Shown in pieces: positions 8,263 through 15,314 of a DNA stretch of 64,000 nt; the stretch's first letter is position 1; each line of letters starts with the position of its first letter. The stretch covers positions 248,001 to 312,000 of the forward strand of contig JACKAJ010000016.1 in assembly GCA_020635135.1 (NCBI GenBank), in the 5' to 3' direction. A program made the position numbers and the translations under genes. A model generated the notes under the pieces. That model was not told the DNA's origin and searched no databases. It was given only the letters and a program-made list of their open reading frames with translations. Source of the DNA: Halobacteriovoraceae bacterium. GTDB lineage: Bacteria; Bdellovibrionota; Bacteriovoracia; Bacteriovoracales; Bacteriovoracaceae.

Positions 8263-9258
8263 ATGAAAAAATATTTTTACTTTTTGAGTTTCATATTCAT
8301 TTTTTCTTGTACAAGCGATAAGACCCAGGAAGATCTTTTGCCCGATCTCGCTTCAAGCATGTGCGGTGAAATTGCTTATGCTCGAAGTGCGAGTGTTGAT
8401 TCGGCTAAAAGTGGTCCTTGGGAAAAAGATTCAACTTGGGACGATCACGTTCCAACGATTAGTGATTATGTCTATATTAATCACTCCATTAGTATCCAAA
8501 AAAATGCTGCTGTAGCTCGAGAAATCATCATTAACTCTTCTGGAAAATTAAGTAGCGAGCCCAATGGTGTATTGACTGTCAGTGAAGATTTTATTGTCAA
8601 TCCCAGTGGAACATTTCTTCCAAAGGGTGAACTAGTTATTGGAGGCAATCTCATTGTCGACAGTGCAAAGGTCTTTTTTAATGATGAAGGAAACTCAGGT
8701 TCAAAATTAGAGCTTGAAGGTGATCTCAAACTCCTTGGATCTGCAAACTTTAAAAACTACTCTGGAACATGTGAAAATGTTCACATCAAAGGTGATCTTA
8801 TCGTTGATGGGACAAATGTTTCCATAAAAGGAGATACTCCTTTATATGTTTCAGGAAATGTCCAATACCTCAATGGCGCAACTTCTTCTCAAGTCCATAT
8901 CCCGATATCTAAAACATGTGACGACGTACTCCCATTAGAACTTATTTCATTTAAAGGGCAATATAATTCCCTTAAAAAAACTGTGGCTTTTCAATGGGTC
9001 ACCGCCGATGAATCTCAAATGGAACTTTTTTATGTAGAACATGCTAGTGAGTGTCAAATTAATGTGAATGGATTTAAGATCCTCCAAAATACTGATGTTC
9101 TTCCTAAAAACCAGAGCTATAATACGTATGAACTCGAATTGAGACTTGATCCCCTAAATGAAGATCTTTATCAAAAAGGGTTCCATTACTTTAGATTAGT
9201 TCAAGTCGATAACGAAGGGAAAAAATACTCTCAAATAATTGTTATCAAATTTAACTAA
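8263..9258 (+). CDS. Lipoprotein with G8-like beta-helix and Bacteroidota-type C-terminal domain
   Basis: 331 residues from ATG 8263. An upstream in-frame ATG at 8233 overlaps the previous gene and would bury the signal peptide. The lipobox is IFSC (Cys16). The first half reads SGPWEKDSTWDDHVPTISDY followed by repeated short beta-strand units (VTVSEDFIV, LVIGGNLIV, LELEGDLKL, VHIKGDLIV), resembling G8/right-handed beta-helix surface proteins. From about residue 224 it reads LPLELISFKGQYN, then FQWVTADE and HYFRLVQVDNEGKKYS. That pattern is common just before the type IX sorting tail of Bacteroidota surface proteins; here the protein ends without that tail. Probably anchored in the outer membrane. 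Confidence 0.7.
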   Translation: MKKYFYFLSFIFIFSCTSDKTQEDLLPDLASSMCGEIAYARSASVDSAKSGPWEKDSTWDDHVPTISDYVYINHSISIQKNAAVAREIIINSSGKLSSEPNGVLTVSEDFIVNPSGTFLPKGELVIGGNLIVDSAKVFFNDEGNSGSKLELEGDLKLLGSANFKNYSGTCENVHIKGDLIVDGTNVSIKGDTPLYVSGNVQYLNGATSSQVHIPISKTCDDVLPLELISFKGQYNSLKKTVAFQWVTADESQMELFYVEHASECQINVNGFKILQNTDVLPKNQSYNTYELELRLDPLNEDLYQKGFHYFRLVQVDNEGKKYSQIIVIKFN

Positions 9259-9268
9259 AGGTAAAGGT

Positions 9269-9685
9269 ATGAATTTAAAGGATCAAATCAGCGAAGAAAT
9301 TAAACAAGCAATGAAAGCAAGAGATAAAGTAAAGTTGAATGTGCTTCGTTACTTAAAAAAACTTTTTATTGAAAATGATACATCTGGTAATCCCAAACCA
9401 GAACTCGATATCGTTATTGCCCACGCAAAAAAAATCAAAGATTCTATAAGCATGTTTCCAGAAGGAAGTTCACAGCGACAAGACATTGAAAAAGAAGTCG
9501 AGATATTATCAAATTATCTTCCTCAACCACTCAATGAACAACAAGTAAAAGATCTCATTGAAAACATCAAATCAAAACTTGATTCTCCAAATATGGGTGC
9601 TGTGATGAAAGAACTCTCAGCAGAAATCAAAGGACGTTTTGATGGGAAAAAAGCATCTCAACTCGTTCAAGAAGCTCTCAAATAA
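9269..9685 (+). CDS. yqeY: GatB/YqeY domain protein
   Basis: 138 residues from ATG 9269, chosen over 9239 because AAAGGT directly precedes it and because YqeY proteins begin with a sequence like MNLKDQISEEIKQAMKARDK. The family signature continues with LNVLRYLKKLF, then EIEILSNYLPQPL and GAVMKELSAEIKGRFDGKKASQLV. It resembles the tRNA-binding tail domain of GatB, but its exact role is unresolved; in many bacteria it lies near translation or sigma factor genes. Here it follows two exported proteins of unknown function with only 10 bases between, so it probably shares their transcript. Confidence 0.9.
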   Translation: MNLKDQISEEIKQAMKARDKVKLNVLRYLKKLFIENDTSGNPKPELDIVIAHAKKIKDSISMFPEGSSQRQDIEKEVEILSNYLPQPLNEQQVKDLIENIKSKLDSPNMGAVMKELSAEIKGRFDGKKASQLVQEALK

Positions 9686-9773
9686 AAAAGGAGCCACCTT
9701 AGTAGCCCCATTTTAGTTTCGTCATCTTATGAAATTTCCAACGCTTAATCAATCATGCAAACATAAGAAGACT

Positions 9774-10286
9774 TTACTTACAGATCACTCCACATCCATA
9801 TTCCATATCTAACTTCAGCTTCAACTCTTCAAAAACTTCACACTTCAGCATGTAACTTGCTTGAATATCACCATTTTCATCTGTATCGTATTTTTCAAAA
9901 TGTGTCCGAATTGCACTATCACTATCGCTGATTTCAATAAAATGAGCTGCAGGATAACTTCCTGGAGGAACATGACAAAAAATTAGTTTATCGTTATCAC
10001 AATAGAAATCATCCAAGCGATTCACATCATAGTTTTCCGCTCTCATAATATCATCGGGTTTAATTAACCCTTTAACATCTCCTTGCACCATAGGGACACA
10101 ATCTTTTTTCCCTGGGTTTGGGTCAGCAGCGGGAGCATCTGGGTTAGCTGCAGGGTCATCATTGACACCTGAATCACCAACATCCACTCCACTAGCTCCT
10201 TTGGTAATTTCAGTTTTTCGAAAAAAATCAGAATCACCACAGTTTGAAAGTCCAAATAAAAGTCCAAAAGTTAAAAGCCATTTCAT
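9774..10286 (-). CDS. Lipoprotein with CHVPPG-type domain
   Basis: 170 residues. It has a short signal peptide with LSNC (Cys16); Asn at -1 is unusual but tolerated in some lipoproteins. An Asp/Pro/Ala-rich linker follows (residues ~35-58), then a Cys-containing C-terminal part. The segment LIFCHVPPGSYPAAHFIEIS...AIRTHF resembles the repeated extracellular motif C-H-x-P-P-G-x(4-5)-A-H-x-I-x(3-6)-A-x(3)-H found at the ends of many secreted bacterial proteins, though the usual final HGD is replaced by KYD. Six further cysteines suggest disulphides. Function unknown. A weak AAAGG precedes the ATG. Confidence 0.65.
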   Translation of the reverse strand: MKWLLTFGLLFGLSNCGDSDFFRKTEITKGASGVDVGDSGVNDDPAANPDAPAADPNPGKKDCVPMVQGDVKGLIKPDDIMRAENYDVNRLDDFYCDNDKLIFCHVPPGSYPAAHFIEISDSDSAIRTHFEKYDTDENGDIQASYMLKCEVFEELKLKLDMEYGCGVICK

Positions 10287-10491
10287 AAAAACCTTTCTGA
10301 TAAAGTCTTCTTATGATTTATTTTAAAGTCTATTACCCAAGCTTTTCGATATACTTTAAAAAAAACTTTAATTTCCAGTAATTACAGTGAAAAATCTCTA
10401 AAATCTTTCAATGGAAGTGACAACTATTGTTGGATACCGGTGGGATAACGGCATATATGTGCCAAGGATAAAAGGCAAAGGCCCTGTTTTG

Positions 10492-10833
10492 CTACCCATA
10501 GACAAGGCCACAGTCAGGACATTTTTTTTCACTTGGATTAAATTTAAAACCACAGGCTTGGCAAACGACTGAATCCGCTTGGGGATCAAAAACTTCGCTT
10601 AATTGCTCATTATTGATCTGATGTCCTCCAAGATCTCTTTGATTTTCTTTTTGAAAAAATTGAACGATAGCCTCTTTATCGATCTCAAATCCCCACAATT
10701 CAACCGTCACTTGGCAACCTGACTGGCAGGTTTGATCGTTAAATTGCAATTCAACCTGAATCCCTTGATTTTTTAGCTCTGCTTGAATTCTTTTAGCATC
10801 TTGAAACTGAAAAATTCCTAAATTTAGTTCCAT
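10492..10833 (-). CDS. Zinc-ribbon protein of unknown function
   Basis: 113 residues. The N-terminal ~65 residues look like a small alpha/beta fold (LGIFQFQDAKRIQAELKNQG...VELWGFEIDKEAIVQFF). The C-terminus is a zinc ribbon with two CxxC pairs, CQACGFKFNP and CPDCGLVYG. It follows the MotB-like gene by 16 bases, but has its own extended -10 abutting the ATG and no Shine-Dalgarno sequence, so it may be made from a leaderless transcript as well as by read-through. No specific family was recognised; a cytoplasmic metal-binding regulatory or adaptor role is a guess. Confidence 0.65.
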   Translation of the reverse strand: MELNLGIFQFQDAKRIQAELKNQGIQVELQFNDQTCQSGCQVTVELWGFEIDKEAIVQFFQKENQRDLGGHQINNEQLSEVFDPQADSVVCQACGFKFNPSEKKCPDCGLVYG

Positions 10834-10840
10834 GAAGTGA

Positions 10841-10849
10841 ATTATAACA
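10841..10849 (-). promoter_or_regulatory. Extended -10 promoter abutting the zinc-ribbon start codon
   Basis: On the minus strand the sequence reads TGTTATAAT, a perfect TGn extended -10 with consensus TATAAT. The predicted start site (about 10834) is one base before the ATG at 10833, implying a leaderless message. No good -35 is seen 17 bases upstream. Confidence 0.45.
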
Positions 10850-11524
10850 TTATTTCTGATTTTTTACTATGAATGTGAGTCCTCGATCTTTCGAGATTTC
10901 ATAATTGATTGATTTCTCATCATAAGAAAGGATTTCTAAACGTGAATGATCTATTCCCTCTTTTCTTAAAAAATTCTTAATGGAATTTCCTCGCAACATG
11001 GATAATTCTTGGTTTGTATTCCAAGCACGATATTCTCTAGGATAAGGGGAAACTCCATCTGTATGGGCAATAATTGAGACCTGGCCAGGATTTTTTTTGA
11101 GATAATTTATAAGTGGAATTAATATTTTTAATCGAGAATTTATTAAATGAAATGAACTTTGGTGAAAGAAATTGAGACCTGGAAAGTTAATCACTGAATG
11201 AGCATATTTTATTTCAATCGCTGCCCCTCTCCAAGATTGAATTTCAATGACTCGCTGGAGAGGTTCAATTTTTTTAACCTTTTCGATTTTCGGACTCGAA
11301 ACTTTTTGAATTCTTTTCTCATCATGAACTTTGACGATGTTCATTGGAGTGACAGGGATTTCTTGAACTTGAAATTGTTTGTAATAAATTCCCCCTATAA
11401 AAAGAGCTACCGCAAATACTCCAAGCACAAGAAACACAAAATCACGTTCAAATCGAGCATGATTCCAACCAATTCCATGGTCATGCTTATTCACTTCCTC
11501 TAATTTTATAATTTTTGTTTTCAT
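10850..11524 (-). CDS. MotB-like stator protein (OmpA-type peptidoglycan-binding)
   Basis: 224 residues from ATG 11524, which has GAGGT nine bases upstream; an in-frame TTG at 11539 is less likely. One transmembrane helix follows a short cytoplasmic tail. It begins with RDFVFLVLGVFAVAL, aligning Asp28 with the proton/sodium-carrying Asp of MotB. After a linker comes an OmpA/MotB domain with SIIAHTDG, then NTNQELSMLRGNSIKNFLRKEGI, the peptidoglycan-binding signature. It overlaps or abuts the MotA-like gene, forming a stator pair that would couple ion flow to a motor (flagellar, gliding or Tol/Exb-like). No other flagellar or gliding gene lies in the window. Confidence 0.8.
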   Translation of the reverse strand: MKTKIIKLEEVNKHDHGIGWNHARFERDFVFLVLGVFAVALFIGGIYYKQFQVQEIPVTPMNIVKVHDEKRIQKVSSPKIEKVKKIEPLQRVIEIQSWRGAAIEIKYAHSVINFPGLNFFHQSSFHLINSRLKILIPLINYLKKNPGQVSIIAHTDGVSPYPREYRAWNTNQELSMLRGNSIKNFLRKEGIDHSRLEILSYDEKSINYEISKDRGLTFIVKNQK

Positions 11525-11535
11525 AATATTCAACC

Positions 11536-12309
11536 TCAATGAACTTCCATTCTAACGTCAGGTCCCCCAGGATTAAGTGACTCTTCAATAAGATCACTGC
11601 TTATTCCTACCGCCATCAATTTAATTCCTCTTTTAATCGTTCTTCTAATTTCAATATCATTATCAAATCGATAGAGGATTTTTTTTGCAATAGGCATAAG
11701 AATGAAAAAGGAAATCGCAAAACCATATAGTAGAAAAGTGATGGCCATTTTTAATATTGCACCAAGAGTAAAAATACTTCCACTATGATAATAAAGTTGA
11801 AAAGCAAAAAGACTTAGAGAGAGAATTGCACCCAATAGGCCACAAATCATTGGATACTTTGTCACTGAAAAAATTAATTGAATATCCCGAGCATGTCGGG
11901 CTCTTCGAGCGAGGATATCTGCTTCCAGGACATCGTTGATTGTTTCATGTTCCTCTACTTGTGTAAGCAACTCTACTCCATCGATTAAAAAAGGATGAAA
12001 ATGTTCATCATCAATCAATAAAGGATCAGATCTTTGACTATTTATTCTCAAAGTATTCGTAGCCGCTGTTATCTGAAGAATAATATCCTTTTTTATGACT
12101 TTAGGATTTCGTAAGATTCCCCTAACTACATTTTGAGTATTATAAAGACGACTTAAACCAATCATCACAATTGATAAACAGGTGGTCCCTCCCAAAATGA
12201 GAAAAATGACAAAAAGATTTAAGAAAAGATTTAACTCAGTTCCTACTTGCAGAAAAATAAATCCTATAAAAAATAATGTTGATAATAAGGCAGAAATCTT
12301 TTTTTTCAC
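11536..12309 (-). CDS. MotA-like stator protein
   Basis: 257 residues from GTG 12309, which has GGAG six bases upstream; an upstream in-frame TTG (12321) lacks a binding site. There are four hydrophobic segments: two near the N-terminus (LLSTLFFIGFIFLQVG, FLNLFVIFLILGGTTCLSIVMIGL) and two after a ~100-residue charged cytoplasmic loop (YPMICGLLGAILSLSLFAF, AITFLLYGFAISFFILMPIA). This is the MotA layout. The loop carries the charged stretch ILARRARHARDIQLI before TM3, and the C-terminus reads GIKLMAVGISSDLIEESLNPG like the MotA tail. It is coupled to the MotB-like gene downstream. Sequence divergence from flagellar MotA is high, so the motor it drives is uncertain. Confidence 0.78.
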   Translation of the reverse strand: MKKKISALLSTLFFIGFIFLQVGTELNLFLNLFVIFLILGGTTCLSIVMIGLSRLYNTQNVVRGILRNPKVIKKDIILQITAATNTLRINSQRSDPLLIDDEHFHPFLIDGVELLTQVEEHETINDVLEADILARRARHARDIQLIFSVTKYPMICGLLGAILSLSLFAFQLYYHSGSIFTLGAILKMAITFLLYGFAISFFILMPIAKKILYRFDNDIEIRRTIKRGIKLMAVGISSDLIEESLNPGGPDVRMEVH

Positions 12310-12486
12310 AAAGAGCTCCAAGTTTGTAGATGCCCTGTTTATCGACCTCTAGATCATGCAGTTGAAATGTTTTATTGCCTGAGGAAATTCATTCCCCTTA
12401 CCTGAGCCTATTAATCAAATCTTAACAAACATCAAATAGACATTTAGGAATCTTTCAGTGATTATTTTTATTGAATAGAAAAAAAA

Positions 12487-12500
12487 TTGATTTGAATCAA
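12487..12500. promoter_or_regulatory. Perfect FNR-consensus palindrome before secreted ParB-like gene
   Basis: TTGAT-TTGA-ATCAA matches the FNR consensus exactly. It lies 12 bases before the ATG at 12512, touching the Shine-Dalgarno GGAAG. This position fits repression, or a chance match; activation would need a start site inside the gene. Confidence 0.4.
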
Positions 12501-12511
12501 GGAAGATTTCA

Positions 12512-13285
12512 ATGCATACAAAATATTTTGCTATTTCTTTTTTTATTTTAGCTCTCAGCTCTCAAAGTTTTGGTTCTCCTTGTACTCCTCGAGCTCCCGA
12601 GACAACTTTTTGTGAGATCAATATCATCGAAATTAACCCGACTCAAGCAAGTTATGGATTCCACCACTACAAAAAAAAGCTCTCAAGTCTTGAAAAAAAA
12701 TATAAAAGCTTAGGTAAACATCGTTTCAGAATTTGGCTAGAACAAAAAGAAGCACCATTTATCGTTTCTCCTCTGGGACAATTTTATATTCTTGATCGTC
12801 ACCACACGGCTAGAGCACTCCTCGCTTCAAAAATCATTCCCCATGATCTAAAAATTATCTTTGGAACAATCATTAAAAATTTCTATCGGACCGGATCACA
12901 AAAAGAGTTTGAAACCTTTATGCAAAATCAAAACTATGTGTTTTTAAGAAATGAATTTGGAGAAAAAATAAGCTTCAAACAACTTCCTTCATCTGTAATA
13001 GATCTTGCCGATGACCCCATGAGATCCTTTTCATCCATGGTCAAGGACGACGGCGGGTATCAAGAGATATCATTTCCGTTTCAAGAATTTCTCTGGGCCC
13101 AATATTTTCGGGAGAGATTTCAAAAAGACCCTCGAACAAAAAAATATCAGTATCGTGATTTTAAAGATAAAAAACTCTTGAAAAGACTTTTACCTTTAGG
13201 AAAAGTCTTCGCGAGATCTCCCCAAGCCAAAGATCTTCCTGGATATAAAAACGATAAAAAAATGATTCTTACAAGAATTTTTTAA
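12512..13285 (+). CDS. Secreted ParB-like nuclease-fold protein
   Basis: 257 residues with a signal peptide (MHTKYFAISFFILALSSQSFG). The mature part starts with a ParB/Srx-like domain: EINPTQASYGFHHYKKKL, then PFIVSPLGQFYILDRHHTARALLAS. The D-R-H-H-x-x-R pattern is like the D-G-H-H-R of ParB-like domains (the putative ParB-like nuclease family, often found in exported proteins). The rest (about residues 115-257) has no recognised domain and is basic. Substrate and activity are unknown; the export signal excludes a chromosome partitioning role. GGAAG precedes the ATG and an FNR-consensus palindrome overlaps this region. Its end overlaps the convergent HIT gene by 17 bases. Confidence 0.7.
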   Translation: MHTKYFAISFFILALSSQSFGSPCTPRAPETTFCEINIIEINPTQASYGFHHYKKKLSSLEKKYKSLGKHRFRIWLEQKEAPFIVSPLGQFYILDRHHTARALLASKIIPHDLKIIFGTIIKNFYRTGSQKEFETFMQNQNYVFLRNEFGEKISFKQLPSSVIDLADDPMRSFSSMVKDDGGYQEISFPFQEFLWAQYFRERFQKDPRTKKYQYRDFKDKKLLKRLLPLGKVFARSPQAKDLPGYKNDKKMILTRIF

Positions 13286-13694
13286 TTTGCTTGGCAATTT
13301 TGTCTAGTTGAACGCGATAACTTTTAATAATTTCTTCTTTAGAAATAAATTTCATTAATTTTTTATCACCTGGATAGCGAGGCACAACATGGAGATGGCA
13401 ATGTTCAACTTCTTGGCCGGCGATTTTACCATTAGATATAAAAATATTACCGGCATCACAGGGAATATCAGAGCTTATAATCGCCTTATAAATCTTTTGA
13501 GCAGCGATAAACATCTCACTCACTACTTCTTCAGGCATAGATTCAAAGAGGGTAAAATGCTGATTAGGTATTACGATAGTATGGCCAGGGTTTATAGGAA
13601 AAAGATCTAAGAAAGCACTACAATACTTCCCCTTATAAACAAAACTTGCTTCACTCGCTCCACTTATAATGTCACAAAATAAACACCTATCCAT
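13269..13694 (-). CDS. HIT family nucleotide hydrolase
   Basis: 141 residues, standard length. The N-terminal CLFCDIISG contains the zinc-type CxxC of Hint-like proteins, and the catalytic histidine triad is HCHLHVV (His98, 100, 102) in EVEHCHLHVVPR. Members hydrolyse purine nucleoside phosphoramidates or dinucleoside polyphosphates in the cytoplasm. The basic C-terminal helix (IIKSYRVQLDKIAKQIKKFL) is longer than the minimal fold. It is monocistronic, convergent with the secreted ParB-like gene. Confidence 0.92.
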   Translation of the reverse strand: MDRCLFCDIISGASEASFVYKGKYCSAFLDLFPINPGHTIVIPNQHFTLFESMPEEVVSEMFIAAQKIYKAIISSDIPCDAGNIFISNGKIAGQEVEHCHLHVVPRYPGDKKLMKFISKEEIIKSYRVQLDKIAKQIKKFL

Positions 13695-13765
13695 TAATTT
13701 ATTTTAGCTCTACATCTCTTAGGAGCCAAGGACTAAAGTGAGGTCTAGTCAACTCAAGAACTCCT

Positions 13766-13795
13766 TTGCTAGAAGTATAAAAAATAGCATATGAT
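13766..13795 (+). promoter_or_regulatory. Putative sigma-70 promoter of the mmsA-like gene
   Basis: TTGCTA (13766-13771) and TATGAT (13790-13795) are separated by 18 bases. The -10 is a five-of-six match. It lies about 35 bases before the ATG at 13830. Confidence 0.45.
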
Positions 13796-13829
13796 AGAAG
13801 TTCATAGGAATACTTAGCAAGGAAGTATT

Positions 13830-15314
13830 ATGCAAAATGTTATCTCGAACTACATTGCTGGTCAATGGACCCCTTCCACAGGAAAAGAAACTGTAGAAAT
13901 CATCAACCCAGCAACAGAAGAAGTCATTGGACTAAGTCCTCTCGGAAAAGCTGAAGATGTCAATTCTGCGGTTCAAGCTGCCACTAAAGCTTTTCTTCAG
14001 TGGAGTCAGACTCCTGTTATCGATCGCGTTCAACCACTCTTTAAACTCAAAATGCTCTTGGAAGAAAATATAGATTTTATCTCAACTCTTATCGTCCAAG
14101 AAAATGGCAAAACATTTAAAGAAGCCAAAGGAGATATTCTCCGTGGTATTCAAATGGTGGAAACAGCTTGTGGTATGCCCAGTTTAATGATGGGAGAAGC
14201 TCTCCAAAATATTGCCAATGAAATTGACTGTACAGCAACCAGAAGACCCCTTGGCGTTTTTGCAGCAATAACTCCTTTTAATTTTCCGGCCATGGTTCCC
14301 TTTTGGTTTTGGCCTTTTGCCGTTGCTGCTGGGAACACATTTGTTCTCAAACCCTCAGAACGAGTTCCACTCACCCAAATGTTTATCTTTGAGCTGATTG
14401 AAAAAGTAGGCTTTCCTCCAGGGGTTATCAATCTCGTTCACGGTGCAGTGGATGTGGTGAATGCTCTCTGTGATCATCCTCAAATCGAAGGAATTAGTTT
14501 TGTTGGATCAACTGCCGTTGCAAAGCATGTTTATACGAAAGGAACTTCGAGTGGAAAAAGAGTGCAAGCTCTTGGTGGCGCCAAAAATTATATGGTCCTC
14601 ATGCCCGATGCTTCCATGGAATCCTCAGTCAAGGCCATGGTGGATTCTTGCTATGGCTGCGCTGGTGAAAGATGTTTGGCCGGATCAATACTGATTGGAG
14701 TTGGCGAAGCTTACTCGACTCTTAAAAATGAAGTTCTCAAACAAGTTAAAAATGTTGTTACAGGTAACGGTCTCGATTCGAAAACAACCTTAGGTCCTGT
14801 GATATCAAAACAAGCGAAACAAAGAATTATAGCGGATATTGAGACCGCGATCAAAGAAGGCGCCGAAATTCTCATTGATGGGCGCCAGTCCAAGCATGTT
14901 AGTGGCTACTTTCTCGAACCTACGGTTCTCGATAATATTCGCCCAGGAACACTTATGGCCACCAAAGAAATTTTTGGACCCGTCATTGGTTTGATGAAGG
15001 CGAATTCTCTTGAGGAGGCTATTGAAATTCTCAATAGCTCAAATTATGCCAATACAACTTCACTTTTTACCAATAGCGGAAAAGCCGCACGAGAATTTAG
15101 TGCCCGCGTATCTCCAACAATGGTGGGAATAAACCTTGGAGTTCCTGCTCCAATGGCCTTTTTTAGTTTTGGAGGGGCAAAAGAATCGTTTTTTGGTGAT
15201 GTTAAAGTTCACGGCTCATCAGCCTGTGAATTTTTCACAGAAAGGCACACGACAATGATTCGTTGGTTTAACGAAGAAGGTGACCAAGAGGTCTCCCCTC
15301 TTTGGAAAAATTAA
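13830..15314 (+). CDS. mmsA: CoA-acylating methylmalonate-semialdehyde dehydrogenase
   Basis: 494 residues, the normal length. MmsA converts methylmalonate (or malonate) semialdehyde plus CoA and NAD to propionyl-CoA (or acetyl-CoA) and CO2 in valine, thymine and inositol breakdown. It has an N-terminal NYIAGQW start typical of MmsA, an ITPFNFPAMVPFWFWPFAVAAGNTFVLKPSE stretch in the NAD-binding region, and the active-site Cys in CAGERCLAGS (about residue 282). The residue normally Glu in other aldehyde dehydrogenases is in LGGAKNYMVLMPDA, where MmsA characteristically has Asn. A good binding site (AAGGAAG) precedes the ATG. No other valine or inositol genes are adjacent. It overlaps the convergent HD-GYP gene by 4 bases. 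Confidence 0.92.
   Translation: MQNVISNYIAGQWTPSTGKETVEIINPATEEVIGLSPLGKAEDVNSAVQAATKAFLQWSQTPVIDRVQPLFKLKMLLEENIDFISTLIVQENGKTFKEAKGDILRGIQMVETACGMPSLMMGEALQNIANEIDCTATRRPLGVFAAITPFNFPAMVPFWFWPFAVAAGNTFVLKPSERVPLTQMFIFELIEKVGFPPGVINLVHGAVDVVNALCDHPQIEGISFVGSTAVAKHVYTKGTSSGKRVQALGGAKNYMVLMPDASMESSVKAMVDSCYGCAGERCLAGSILIGVGEAYSTLKNEVLKQVKNVVTGNGLDSKTTLGPVISKQAKQRIIADIETAIKEGAEILIDGRQSKHVSGYFLEPTVLDNIRPGTLMATKEIFGPVIGLMKANSLEEAIEILNSSNYANTTSLFTNSGKAAREFSARVSPTMVGINLGVPAPMAFFSFGGAKESFFGDVKVHGSSACEFFTERHTTMIRWFNEEGDQEVSPLWKN

Noticed and set aside
9686..9714. Possible terminator after yqeY
   Set aside because: The stem (AAAAGGAGCCAC against GTAGCCCCATTTT) has two internal mismatches and a bulge, so it is too weak to call.
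10064..10267. Second minus-strand frame inside the 9774 lipoprotein
   Set aside because: It overlaps the main frame in another register, and only the main frame has a signal peptide and the CHVPPG motif.
10398..10589. 63-residue minus-strand frame after the zinc-ribbon gene
   Set aside because: It overlaps the end of the zinc-ribbon gene, has no binding site and no recognisable sequence. The 10287-10491 gap looks empty.
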